64,000 nt of DNA, taken from assembly GCF_017830045.1 (NCBI RefSeq), contig NZ_JAEDXU010000005.1:1-64000 (forward strand), in the 5' to 3' direction. Origin of the DNA: Enterococcus larvae. GTDB taxonomy: Bacteria; Bacillota; Bacilli; Lactobacillales; Enterococcaceae. Within the stretch, counting starts at the first letter, position 1, and the number at the start of each line of letters is the position of its first letter. The notes under the pieces were generated by a model. That model saw only the letters and a program-made list of their open reading frames with translations. It searched no databases and was not told the DNA's origin. Of this stretch, positions 48,792 to 57,905 are shown in pieces. Position numbers and translations under genes: made by a program.

Positions 48792-50429
48792 ATGAAGAAA
48801 TTTAGTTTATTGATGGTCGTATCGGCATTGCTGCTTAGTGCCTGCAGTACTGGAGGACAAAGCAGCGGAGATTCTTCCGGCGGAAATACTGAAGTGAAGC
48901 AGGAAATCAATGTTGCATCTGGTGGAGAGTTATCTACACTGGATAGTGCGCATTACACGGATGTTTACAGTTCAGATATGATTGGTCAGGTTTCAGAAGG
49001 CTTGTATCGATTGAACAAGGATCAGGACCCTGAGCTGGCGATGGCTGCTGAGGAACCGACAGTCAGCGATGATGGGCTGGTTTATACCTTTAAGCTAAGA
49101 AAGGCAACCTGGTCGAATGGCGATCCTGTAACAGCAGACGATTTTGTCTATGCTTTTCGTAATGTTGTTGATCCAGCATATGGATCAACCAGCAGCAATC
49201 AAATGGACATCTTCAAAAATGGTCGAAAAATACGTGAAGGCGAGCTTTCATTGGATGATTTTGGTGTGAAGGCCATTGATGATCAAACCTTAGAGCTGAC
49301 ATTGGAGTATCCGGCACCGTATCTGTCTCAAGCCTTGGTAGGAACTCCCTTCATGCCGAAAAATGCGATGTTTGCTGAGGAAAAAGGCGAAGCTTATGGG
49401 ACTTCGACCGACGATTTCGTGGGAAATGGCCCGTTTTTGATTTCTGGCTGGGATGGAACGACAGAAAGCTGGAAGTTGACAAAGAATCCTGATTATTGGG
49501 ATCAAAAAAATGTAAAATTGGATACAATCAATGTCCAGGTTGTTAAGGAGCTTGCGACAGGGACAAACCTTTTTGATAATGGCGATTTGGATTACACGAT
49601 CTTGGCTGACACCTATGCTTTGCAGTATAAGGATTCGCCACAGGCTTATTTCATTCCTAAAGCAATGGTGGGCTATTTGAGCCCAAACCAAAAACGAGAA
49701 GTAACAGGCAATGTTCATGTACGTAAGGCAATTCTTCAGGCTATTGATAAAGAGGCTTTTGCCACAGATATTTTGGGTGATGGATCAACAGCATTGAATG
49801 GATTTGTTCCTAAGGATTTTGCCAAAGATCCAGATGGAGGAGAAGACTTCCGAGATGAAAATGGCGATTTACTGCCCTATGATCTAGAAGCGGCGAAGAA
49901 AGAGTGGGCATTAGCGAAGCAGGAGCTTGGAAAAGATGAGATCAATCTGGAACTGATGTCTGCGGATTCTGCACTTGCTAAAAAGACGATCGAGTATGTA
50001 CAAGGGCAGCTGCAGGAAAACCTATCCGGGTTAACAATCACACTGAAATCTATTCCATTACAAAACAGATTGGATTTACAATCAGAGGGAAGCTTTGATT
50101 TGGTTTTCGGTACATGGACGCCAGACTATGCTGATCCAATCAACTTTTTGGAGTTCTACGATTCGAAGAGCGGCTTGAATACAGCCGGTTATGATAATGC
50201 AGAATATGATAAAGGCTTGAACGAAGCAAGAATCACGTTGGCGAATGAGCCGGATAAACGTTGGGAAAAGCTGCTGGAGCTTGAAAAAACATTGGTCCAA
50301 GAGGATGCTGCGGTATTGCCGTTGTATCAAGGGGCGATCGGTTACTTGAAGACTGACCGTCTAAAAGATCTGCAAGTCTTCTCATTTGGTCGGACCGTTT
50401 CTTATCGGACAGCCTATGTAGAAGAATAG
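48792..50429 (+). CDS. Second orphan oligopeptide-binding lipoprotein
   Basis: 545 residues, SBP_bac_5. Signal ends in 'LLLSAC'. 'LRKATWSNGDPVTADDFVYAFRN' (about 97-119) and 'GNGPFLISGWD' are family landmarks. It shares layout and many segments with 10350-11981 and, like it, has no adjacent Opp permease or ATPase. The intergenic element copy B follows and can terminate its transcript. Confidence 0.9.
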   Translation: MKKFSLLMVVSALLLSACSTGGQSSGDSSGGNTEVKQEINVASGGELSTLDSAHYTDVYSSDMIGQVSEGLYRLNKDQDPELAMAAEEPTVSDDGLVYTFKLRKATWSNGDPVTADDFVYAFRNVVDPAYGSTSSNQMDIFKNGRKIREGELSLDDFGVKAIDDQTLELTLEYPAPYLSQALVGTPFMPKNAMFAEEKGEAYGTSTDDFVGNGPFLISGWDGTTESWKLTKNPDYWDQKNVKLDTINVQVVKELATGTNLFDNGDLDYTILADTYALQYKDSPQAYFIPKAMVGYLSPNQKREVTGNVHVRKAILQAIDKEAFATDILGDGSTALNGFVPKDFAKDPDGGEDFRDENGDLLPYDLEAAKKEWALAKQELGKDEINLELMSADSALAKKTIEYVQGQLQENLSGLTITLKSIPLQNRLDLQSEGSFDLVFGTWTPDYADPINFLEFYDSKSGLNTAGYDNAEYDKGLNEARITLANEPDKRWEKLLELEKTLVQEDAAVLPLYQGAIGYLKTDRLKDLQVFSFGRTVSYRTAYVEE

Positions 50430-50469
50430 TCAGTTTGAGGACAGGGATCAAAAATAAAAACTGTTCAAT

Positions 50470-50655
50470 CAAAAAAGAGGCTGAGACAGAAGTGTTTAGC
50501 TACAAGCAATAAGCCGGAATTCACGAAAATTGTTTCACAAATTTTTGTTGAATTCCGGCTTATTGTCGTAGGAGCTACTTCTGACTCGCCGTTTATTCGG
50601 ATTTAGGGTATGGAAAAGAGTGGCAACAGATTATTGTCCCACTCTCTTTTTTTGA
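50470..50655 (+). repeat. Intergenic hairpin element, copy B
   Basis: Starts AAGAGGCTGAGACAGAAGTG, then a perfect 17-bp inverted repeat (CAATAAGCCGGAATTCA / TGAATTCCGGCTTATTG), GTCGTAGGAGCTACTTCT, CGCCGTTTATTC, and a terminator (AGAGTGG...CCACTCT, T7, 50616-50653). Copy A (25194-25376, opposite strand) has the same blocks in order. Confidence 0.75.
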
Positions 50656-50693
50656 TGTGTTAAATTTCGATTTAAGGGGAGTGGCGTTCGATA

Positions 50694-51020
50694 TCAGTAA
50701 TGCTCAGATATTTCTGTCGGTAGTAAAATAGTTTCTCTCGTCCCATCATCAAAGGCTAAAACACGTTGTGGAAACTCAGAAGAGTAAGCATAGGCTAAGT
50801 CAACAGCCATCTCCACATCGCTGAACTCCTGAGAAAATTTAAGTGTGACTTGTCCATTATTATTGATTACGTCGAATGCAAGCATGTTTGTTAAAGGTAT
50901 AACACCTTTCAAATTCAGATCAATGATCAGCCAAATACTGTCGATCAGTTCTCCGGGTAAACTGGAGACGACCCCCAGTGAAGCATAGCGGCTGCGGCTT
51001 CTGTCAAATGACTCAAACAT
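50694..51020 (-). CDS. DUF960-like protein
   Basis: 108 residues, soluble. The opening 'MFESFDRSRSRYASLGV' resembles the DUF960 family, whose function is unknown. GGGAGGGG precedes the start. Next to rplY but with its own terminator context. Confidence 0.65.
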   Translation of the reverse strand: MFESFDRSRSRYASLGVVSSLPGELIDSIWLIIDLNLKGVIPLTNMLAFDVINNNGQVTLKFSQEFSDVEMAVDLAYAYSSEFPQRVLAFDDGTRETILLPTEISEHY

Positions 51021-51106
51021 AAGAACCCCTCCCTTATTAGCTTACTGTTAGTATACCCCAAAATAAGGTTGGAACAAGTGTTTCGCTCCGAAGTCTAAAA
51101 GACAAA

Positions 51107-51140
51107 GTGGTTGGGATCATTAAATCCCAACCACTTCGGT
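51107..51140. terminator. Terminator after rplY
   Basis: AGTGGTTGGGAT / ATCCCAACCACT palindrome between rplY and the DUF960-like gene. Confidence 0.75.
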
Positions 51141-51144
51141 AATA

Positions 51145-51756
51145 TTATTCTTTATCTTCTCCGATAACTTCTGGTTGAGAAGCTTCTGCCGGAGTTTCTT
51201 CAATGTTTTCTTGTGCTTCTACGATGCTGACGATTTGCTCTTCACCGTCAGTAACGATTGTAAACTTATCGTTTTTCGGAATATCTGCAACAGTTAGTGC
51301 ATCACCGATTGCTAAGCTGCTGATATCAACCTCAACACTTTCAGGAAGATTTTCCGGTGTAGCGGAAACGAGAACGGAATACAGGTTTTGTGCTAGAACG
51401 CCACCTGATTTCACACCTACAGATTCCCCGGTCAAAACAACTTCTGCTTCAACTTCGGTTGCTTCCGACATATTTACAGCCAGAAACTCTACGTGCTTGA
51501 TTTTACTTGTGAATGTATCAAGCTGTGTTTTATATACTAATGTATTGATTTTTTTCCCGCCAACAGCCAATGAAATAACTGTGTTGGCGCCATTATCACG
51601 CAGAATTTTTGTTAACTCTTTTTCATCTACAGTGATAGGCGTGCTCTCGATCTGATACCCATAAACGACAGCAGGGATTTTTCCGGAGTGACGTAGCTCA
51701 TTTCTCAGTGAACGGGGACGGACGGCTCTTTCTTGAACTTCTAATGAAACTGACAT
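51145..51756 (-). CDS. rplY: 50S ribosomal protein L25 / general stress protein Ctc
   Basis: 203 residues: N-terminal L25 domain (1-95, 'GKIPAVVYG') binding 5S rRNA, C-terminal TL5-type beta domain (96-185) and an acidic tail. GAAGGAGG precedes the start. It has a structured leader with a terminator upstream (51838-51930). Confidence 0.93.
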   Translation of the reverse strand: MSVSLEVQERAVRPRSLRNELRHSGKIPAVVYGYQIESTPITVDEKELTKILRDNGANTVISLAVGGKKINTLVYKTQLDTFTSKIKHVEFLAVNMSEATEVEAEVVLTGESVGVKSGGVLAQNLYSVLVSATPENLPESVEVDISSLAIGDALTVADIPKNDKFTIVTDGEEQIVSIVEAQENIEETPAEASQPEVIGEDKE

Positions 51757-51837
51757 AACCTAAATTCCTCCTTCAATAGTGAGTGAATTTATTTGGTTAA
51801 ACAAAATGCAACATACAGGAAATTTCAAAAAATGCAA

Positions 51838-51930
51838 AAAGAGGGCGATTACAACATAATCGTCCTCTGGAAATTCCACTATGATACCTTTCTCTTCCAG
51901 GTCATTACGCTGTTTTTGAGAAACCTATGA
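51838..51930 (-). promoter_or_regulatory. Attenuator-like leader of rplY
   Basis: On the minus strand a CTGGAA/TTCCAG helix is followed by a terminator-type hairpin (GAGGACGATTA / TAATCGCCCTC, then T5) about 80 nt before rplY. A promoter (TTGACT, 17 nt, TATGGT) lies upstream near 51950-51980. The layout suggests premature termination control of L25. Confidence 0.5.
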
Positions 51931-52315
51931 TATTCACTTTACTATTTAACCATAACGCGGTTTTGACATGAAGTCAAGGAAAGCGACTATTATTGATTCT
52001 GAAGAGCAGCTGGAATAAGAAAGTATTTGATGAAGCAGATAGACTGTATCAGCTTTGTGAGGCGATTCATCGCTGATGAGAGATTCATTTACTCTATCAT
52101 TGAAGTATCGAAGAAAAACCTGTGGTAAAACATTTGTTATTTTATTATAATCTTATGCTGAATTGTTATTTAATTTTTGTTGAACTAATGAGAAGGTATT
52201 ATTGATCAGTGGAAAACAGAAAAATTTATAAATATCTAAATGACGTATATTTTTCGGTAAACATAAAAACAAGAGAAATATTAAAAATAAAAACAAAAAA
52301 CATTTCTCGAAAGAA

Positions 52316-52696
52316 CTTACTTTGAGAAATGTTTTATTTTTTATCGTAAATCTATTCTAAATCAATCTATCTCGGAAGTCTATAGAATATTTTATCAATT
52401 TTTTTCAAAAAAAATGATTTTTTTGAGAAAAACCAAAAAATGAAGAATTTATAGGAAACCTTGGTATAACAACGTTTTGTTCTGGTATATACTTTTTGAG
52501 AATCATTTTTGACCGTCAATTAAGCCGTCAGAAAACAAGAATGGCTTGCTTTGATACGAGGAAAAAAGAGGCAGAATTCATCAAAAATGACATTAAAAAT
52601 GATTTTATTTTTCCTTGTAAACCGTCAATTAAGCCGTCGATTTGAAATAAATACTTTTTTTTTCGCGGAAAATAAGCAATTTCTCAAAGTAAGTTC
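52316..52696. repeat. 18-bp inverted repeat pair
   Basis: GAACTTACTTTGAGAAAT (52316-52333) recurs as its exact reverse complement at 52679-52696. Similarity extends imperfectly past the inner side of both copies. Recombination between them would flip the 345 nt in between. Confidence 0.6.
52513..52638 (+). promoter_or_regulatory. Paired direct repeats CCGTCAATTAAGCCGTC
   Basis: Copies at 52513-52529 and 52622-52638. Each contains CCGTC twice at 12-nt distance, like tandem half-sites of OmpR-type regulators. The regulator gene starts 137 nt after the second copy. Confidence 0.55.
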
Positions 52697-52774
52697 ATTT
52701 ATGAAAGAATAATCACATTGAATGGGAATTTACAATAGAAGAAATGTGAAAACTTAAAGAAGGAGAATCCGATT

Positions 52775-53482
52775 ATGTGTGTAGGTGTTATTAATTTATC
52801 AGTAGAGTTTGAAGATTCCTATTCAGAAGCACTCAGGCAAAATGACAACCCTGTAGTCTTATTGACTTCAGATAATTTTGAAAAAGGAGTATCTGAATGT
52901 GATGGAGTAATCATCTGTGAAGATTCTGCACAGGATACTGCACGTACATGCTCCATTTTGTTGAAGCTCAAAGAAACATCCGATGTTTCTGTATGGGTGC
53001 TTTCCTCTAATCTTCAGAAAGTTATAAAAACCGTTTATCTAAAATTAGGGGCACTAGATGTATTGCTGGATGATTATGAAGCAGAAGATTTGGCGTTGAT
53101 TGTCTCTAATAGTCTGAATAAAATCAAAACGAATCAGTCTTGTGAAGTGGAAGAGCCTGCGGTCAATGATGATGACAGTTCAAGTACGAAGGGTCTTCGA
53201 ATGATTCCTAGAAACCATAGTGTAAAAATTGATGGCAGAAAAGAAATCCCTCTGACTCGTTTGGAGTACAAAACGATGGAGTTACTTTATAGGTTTCAGA
53301 ATAACACAGTTACATATGAAGAATTATTTGAATCGATATGGGGTGAGGGTTTCAATAATCATAACTATCGAGTGGCAAATTTAATTTTTCATCTCCGTGG
53401 AAAGCTTGAAGACGATGCTGTCAATCCTATGTTGATTCGTACAGTTCGTTCCAAAGGATATATGTTGGATTTGAAGGACTAA
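52775..53482 (+). CDS. OmpR-type winged-helix regulator with a degenerate receiver
   Basis: 235 residues. The C-terminal DNA-binding domain (about 140-233) is clear: 'IPLTRLEYKTMELLYRF', 'YEELFESIWG', 'LRGKLEDD', 'TVRSKGYML'. The N-terminal part (1-120) has receiver-like size, but the usual phosphorylation Asp and acidic pair are not evident, so it may sense something without a kinase. No histidine kinase gene is nearby. AAGAAGGAG precedes the start. It probably controls the WxL locus that follows (inference). Confidence 0.83.
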   Translation: MCVGVINLSVEFEDSYSEALRQNDNPVVLLTSDNFEKGVSECDGVIICEDSAQDTARTCSILLKLKETSDVSVWVLSSNLQKVIKTVYLKLGALDVLLDDYEAEDLALIVSNSLNKIKTNQSCEVEEPAVNDDDSSSTKGLRMIPRNHSVKIDGRKEIPLTRLEYKTMELLYRFQNNTVTYEELFESIWGEGFNNHNYRVANLIFHLRGKLEDDAVNPMLIRTVRSKGYMLDLKD

Positions 53483-53635
53483 AGAACACATCCTTGGACA
53501 CACCCAACAACATAAAGAACAATGTGCCGATGAAAGGCAAATCAGCCGTAAAAGAAGGCATGTCATATAAGCAGTTATCACCTAGAAAGGGGGAATAGGA
53601 TGGGCTGTAACCAACTAATCTAGTAAGGAGGCAAA

Positions 53636-56600
53636 GTGAATGAAATGAAGAAAACAAAGAAAATAAGGCTGTTTTGGGTCAATGTGCTGATGGTTGCGGT
53701 TCTTTGTGGGGCTGTTTTTACACAATTATATGGTAATCTATCGACCTTGTTTGCGAAAACACCGCTTTCCATTTCAATGGTTGACGAAGTGAAAGTGACA
53801 GAGCATCAGAAATTCATTGTGGAATTATCTGACGAAAGAGATGTCAAGGAGCTTGGGAATACCTTGGAGAGTGACCCGCGGGAAATTGTGACCTTTGACA
53901 GTTCATCAGCATCGGAAGATTCAGGTGCTGACGAAGCAGTTGAAGCAAAAAGAGAATGGAGATTAACCGTTCCAGAGGGTCTGACTTTTGATGAAACAGA
54001 AGAGAACGCCATGCTCTTAGAAGAGGATGGAGATGCCGAGCTTCCTATTTTTAATTGGAATGAAAATGAACGGATACTGACGATTTCTGCAGCGAGTGAA
54101 CAAACAACACTTCGTTTGATCTTGACAGCTGAAAAGAGCGGTGACCATCAAATTAGTTTCAGCAGCGGAGATGAGAAAGAAAATGCTGCGGAATTAACAG
54201 TCACTGTTGTGAAGAGTGATTCTTCTGATTTGGAGACAGAAAACTCAGCAGTCGTTCAAAAACAGACCAGAAGCCTGCGTGCTGTAGGTACTGCTGAAGT
54301 AACAGATTGGCAAACATTTGCTGAAGCACTGGCAGATTCAAGTATCACAACGATTTCTTTGAGCAATGATATTAAGCTTACAGGAACGATCAACAATTAT
54401 GCAAGTTTGTTTGATAAAGACTCTGTTGATCTAGATGCTGGATATGGGTATTTATTTGTCAGCAAGGCTGCAATTTCCAGAGGATTGGTCATAGAAGGAA
54501 ATGGATATACCTTTGATTTTGGAAATTTAGCGATAGGCTTTGTGAATGCAGCAACGAACACATCCAGTTATTGGAACATCACGCTGCAGAACATTACAGT
54601 CAAGTCTAACAACCCTTACGCACCGTTTTACTATCCTGTGTTACCTCGGGCAGTGAGCGGGATGGGGATGACTTCGTACTTAAGTAATTCAAAGCTGACT
54701 TACGGCGATAATTATACTCATATTAAGTCTGTTAATGATATGATCACATTTTTCTTAGCTTATGCAAATCGTAGTGTTACAGAAATCAATTTCGCTAACG
54801 ACATTGTATTCCCAGCTGGAACAACAAGCTTAAATTATCAATTACCAAACATCAATAATGCAGCCACAAACATTTTCAGTGCGACAAGTATGAGCAACGC
54901 ATCCGGCGGTACAACCTTTTTATATACAAATATCAGCGGAGCAGCAAGAGCGGTGACAGTTGAAGGAAATGGGTATTCTATTGATTTCGGTACCGTTACT
55001 TTGTGTGTCTACGATGTAACACTGAATGATGGCAGCGGCTATAATTTACGTTGGTATCAAACCTATCAGAATGTCAATTTTTTCCATGGAAATTATTGGG
55101 GACCTATTGAGATTCAGGATTTATCAGATACTTATGAACGGCAATGCTGGCAGCGTTTTGTTGATGTTACCGATTATGGTGCGCAATTTGTTCAAGCGGA
55201 AGCATCTACCCTTTATTTTGGTGGAAATATCCACTTGGAGCAGCAAGAGTATTATCGCTCTGTTGGTAAAGACGGCAATCCTTTGAGGTCTGATGGTACG
55301 AACTATAACGGAAGTACGGATTCTTCATACTGGCGTGTAAATAACAGCAATAACCAGACGATTGGTGTTTCTAACGCAACCTTTGAAGATAATGCGACAA
55401 TTTTCCTTTCTTCAATTGGCGGTGTTGTTGTTGATTTATACTCTGGCGGGAATATGGTCATTGGAAAAAATGTCCAGATGGATGCGGTCAGAAATGGTCC
55501 CAGCAACTCTGGAGACGGTACCGGAGCTGTACTAAGTTTACGAGGTGGAAGTATCACTGTTGGTGACGATTCGGTAGTTAATTTGACATCCAATCATTCC
55601 AGTCAGCCGGCAGTTATCAGTTTGAATTCCTCATCTGCTGCAATTGATATCGGCAACGGAGCAGAGGTAAATCTTTCGCAGACTGCCAATAGCTCTAATG
55701 GGAACGGCAATACACAAAATGCTATCTATATGAGCGGCGGTTCTATCAACGTGAATGGGGCACTGAATATCAAGGGAACGAATATGGCATCCTCAAATAG
55801 CCACATGATTTATTCGACAAGTAATGTGTCATTTGTTATTGGGAAAGAGGGAACTCTTGACATCCAGAGTGACAGTACTTCGATCGATCAGCGGCTTATC
55901 TATATGGGAGGGTCGAGCTCAACCTTTAAGTTTTCAGATGCTGAAAGAGTGAACTTGCAGCGTGTGTCTGCGCTGACAAGCGGCACTAGTACGAATAACG
56001 GATTGATTTATTCCGGAGGAAATCTGGAAGTATCCGTACAAAATGTTTTTCAATGGACTTTGAACAATATGAATGGCGGGACAACCGCTGACACTGGTTA
56101 TGACTTTGATTACGTGCCAATGTCAAGTATGGTCCTTCGTTATGGCGGTGGTTATAATCCAACAATCACTTCTGCCAATTCCATGACGAGTGCAACGCTA
56201 AACAGTTTTAATCAAAACTTTACTACTCGAGGACAGCAGCGTGTGTTGTTCACACGGATTCCAGACCCAAGCGTCTCTATCAATAGCATATCGAATGATA
56301 ATCCAGACGATCCTGGTTCTTACACTATCTATGGCTATGCAGTTCCGGGCGCCTACATCCGACTTTGGGAAGAAGCACTGAATGGTACGACTTCTGCAAA
56401 GGAAAAGGGTGTCAATGATACGGTTGCATCTCCTGTTGAAGATACTGGGATGGCACAGGAAACGCGTGATAACTTTACTGTTCAAGCAGATAGCAACGGT
56501 GATTGGTCCTACACGGTCAGTTCCGGCAACTATTTTACTGCAGGAAATATTATCCATGCGTATGGTTTTTCAAATCTGAAGTCGGAGGAACCGACACAGT

Positions 56601-57889
56601 TAGTTTTGGATAAGACACCACCAACAGCAACGCCTGTGACTTACTACATTAGTCAGGGTGAGAGCTTGCCAGATCCAAGTGCTTTCGTGAAGGATGTTGC
56701 AGATACGAGTCCGGTAAATACTGGTTTCGACTATGCATTTACGGATCCGGCTGAAGCTGAAAGCCAACGAAATACAGTAGGGACACATACCATCAAAATC
56801 AATGTGTCTGATCAGGCAACAGATGCTGATGGGAATGCTGCACCTAATACAGCGGTCATCGAAGCGACTCTGATTGTTCTTGAATCAGCCTCAGGTATTA
56901 CAGCAAATGATTTAGAAGTCCCATATGTTGATATTCGCAGTCTGACAGACGAACAATTGGCAGCATATATTCTGGCAAATAGCGATCCTTCAGCATTTAC
57001 TACTGTCAGCGGAGTTCTGAAAGATTTGACGGACTATATTGAGGTAACGGATTTTGGCGGATTGAATAATTACAGCAGCCTACAGCCTAATACACCATAT
57101 GTCGTGACATTGACAGTTCCGGCAAATGCAACAACAGGCTTGTCTACTGAGATTTCTACAACAATCAATGTAGTAGTCATCAATATGGATGCTGTTTTGA
57201 CGGTTGAATTTGAAGATGAAAGCGGCACTGTGTTGTCCGGTTATACAATCACGATTGGTGAAGGACAAGATATTGACACAGCATTGAATGTTGGTGATGT
57301 TATTGATCTGACCAGCAGTGCGTTTCAGGCTGTACAGGACCAATTAGCAGCATTGGAAACAGCCGGGTATGAAATCAGTATACGGCCGACCGATGAGACG
57401 AGTTTAACGATCACAGAAACAGAGCAGACGGTTACGTATACAGTGACAGGACAGCTGTTTTTGAAATCAGCACCACTAAAAGTTGATTTTGGCAATATTA
57501 CTTATAATGCCAAGGTACAACGAGTCGACAATCCGACAACTGACGGTGATTTGGTCGTAACAGACACTCGAGCAAATAAATCAGATGGTTGGACATTGTA
57601 TGCGGCGCTGACAACGAACATGACGAACGCATCAACTGGTTCCGTGATGAATGAAGCTCTTTGGTATGTAAATGGTAATGGTGATGAAATCCCGTTGACT
57701 TTAGACTACGGAAACCAAACCATTTATACGAATTCATCTGGCGGTACCTTTGATGTGACAAGTACTTGGGGCAGCACATCGGAAGATCCGGGATTGAAAC
57801 TGATCGCCGATCCTACAAAAACGACTGTTTCAAGTGTAGGTACTTATGCTGGTGTCGTTACTTGGACAATCATGGCAGGACAACCATAG
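53636..57889 (+). CDS. Large WxL-domain surface protein, 1417 residues
   Basis: Secreted cell-wall protein. A signal or membrane segment (about 8-30), an acidic domain, then long repeats rich in Asn, Ser and Gly with 'NGYTFDFGN', 'GNGYSIDFGT' and 'GGSITVGDDS' patterns that suggest a right-handed beta helix (about 230-870); Ig-like and MucBP-like modules follow (about 880-1265). The C-terminal WxL domain carries 'DGWTLYAAL' and ends 'VTWTIMAGQP'. It should bind peptidoglycan through WxL and act as adhesin or matrix protein. Start is GTG 53636 or ATG 53645, neither ideally spaced. Confidence 0.85.
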   Translation: MNEMKKTKKIRLFWVNVLMVAVLCGAVFTQLYGNLSTLFAKTPLSISMVDEVKVTEHQKFIVELSDERDVKELGNTLESDPREIVTFDSSSASEDSGADEAVEAKREWRLTVPEGLTFDETEENAMLLEEDGDAELPIFNWNENERILTISAASEQTTLRLILTAEKSGDHQISFSSGDEKENAAELTVTVVKSDSSDLETENSAVVQKQTRSLRAVGTAEVTDWQTFAEALADSSITTISLSNDIKLTGTINNYASLFDKDSVDLDAGYGYLFVSKAAISRGLVIEGNGYTFDFGNLAIGFVNAATNTSSYWNITLQNITVKSNNPYAPFYYPVLPRAVSGMGMTSYLSNSKLTYGDNYTHIKSVNDMITFFLAYANRSVTEINFANDIVFPAGTTSLNYQLPNINNAATNIFSATSMSNASGGTTFLYTNISGAARAVTVEGNGYSIDFGTVTLCVYDVTLNDGSGYNLRWYQTYQNVNFFHGNYWGPIEIQDLSDTYERQCWQRFVDVTDYGAQFVQAEASTLYFGGNIHLEQQEYYRSVGKDGNPLRSDGTNYNGSTDSSYWRVNNSNNQTIGVSNATFEDNATIFLSSIGGVVVDLYSGGNMVIGKNVQMDAVRNGPSNSGDGTGAVLSLRGGSITVGDDSVVNLTSNHSSQPAVISLNSSSAAIDIGNGAEVNLSQTANSSNGNGNTQNAIYMSGGSINVNGALNIKGTNMASSNSHMIYSTSNVSFVIGKEGTLDIQSDSTSIDQRLIYMGGSSSTFKFSDAERVNLQRVSALTSGTSTNNGLIYSGGNLEVSVQNVFQWTLNNMNGGTTADTGYDFDYVPMSSMVLRYGGGYNPTITSANSMTSATLNSFNQNFTTRGQQRVLFTRIPDPSVSINSISNDNPDDPGSYTIYGYAVPGAYIRLWEEALNGTTSAKEKGVNDTVASPVEDTGMAQETRDNFTVQADSNGDWSYTVSSGNYFTAGNIIHAYGFSNLKSEEPTQLVLDKTPPTATPVTYYISQGESLPDPSAFVKDVADTSPVNTGFDYAFTDPAEAESQRNTVGTHTIKINVSDQATDADGNAAPNTAVIEATLIVLESASGITANDLEVPYVDIRSLTDEQLAAYILANSDPSAFTTVSGVLKDLTDYIEVTDFGGLNNYSSLQPNTPYVVTLTVPANATTGLSTEISTTINVVVINMDAVLTVEFEDESGTVLSGYTITIGEGQDIDTALNVGDVIDLTSSAFQAVQDQLAALETAGYEISIRPTDETSLTITETEQTVTYTVTGQLFLKSAPLKVDFGNITYNAKVQRVDNPTTDGDLVVTDTRANKSDGWTLYAALTTNMTNASTGSVMNEALWYVNGNGDEIPLTLDYGNQTIYTNSSGGTFDVTSTWGSTSEDPGLKLIADPTKTTVSSVGTYAGVVTWTIMAGQP

Positions 57890-57905
57890 GAGGGTAGAGA
57901 AGAAT

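Larger units (their letters stand above)
52000..52774. other. AT-rich intergenic region before the WxL regulator
   Basis: Gene-free stretch of about 775 nt. It holds a hairpin at 52305-52337 (AAACATTTCTC / GAGAAATGTTT), an 18-bp inverted pair at 52316-52333 and 52679-52696, and two copies of CCGTCAATTAAGCCGTC (see separate entries). No coding frame was found. Confidence 0.6.

Noticed and set aside
53806-54012. Possible frameshift or pseudogene in the large WxL gene
   Set aside because: The frame is continuous from the signal segment to the terminal WxL motif; nothing supports decay.
54000-57800. Antisense frames inside the 1417-residue WxL gene
   Set aside because: They lack ribosome sites and recognisable domains, and are explained by the low stop-codon density opposite Thr/Ser/Asn-rich coding sequence.
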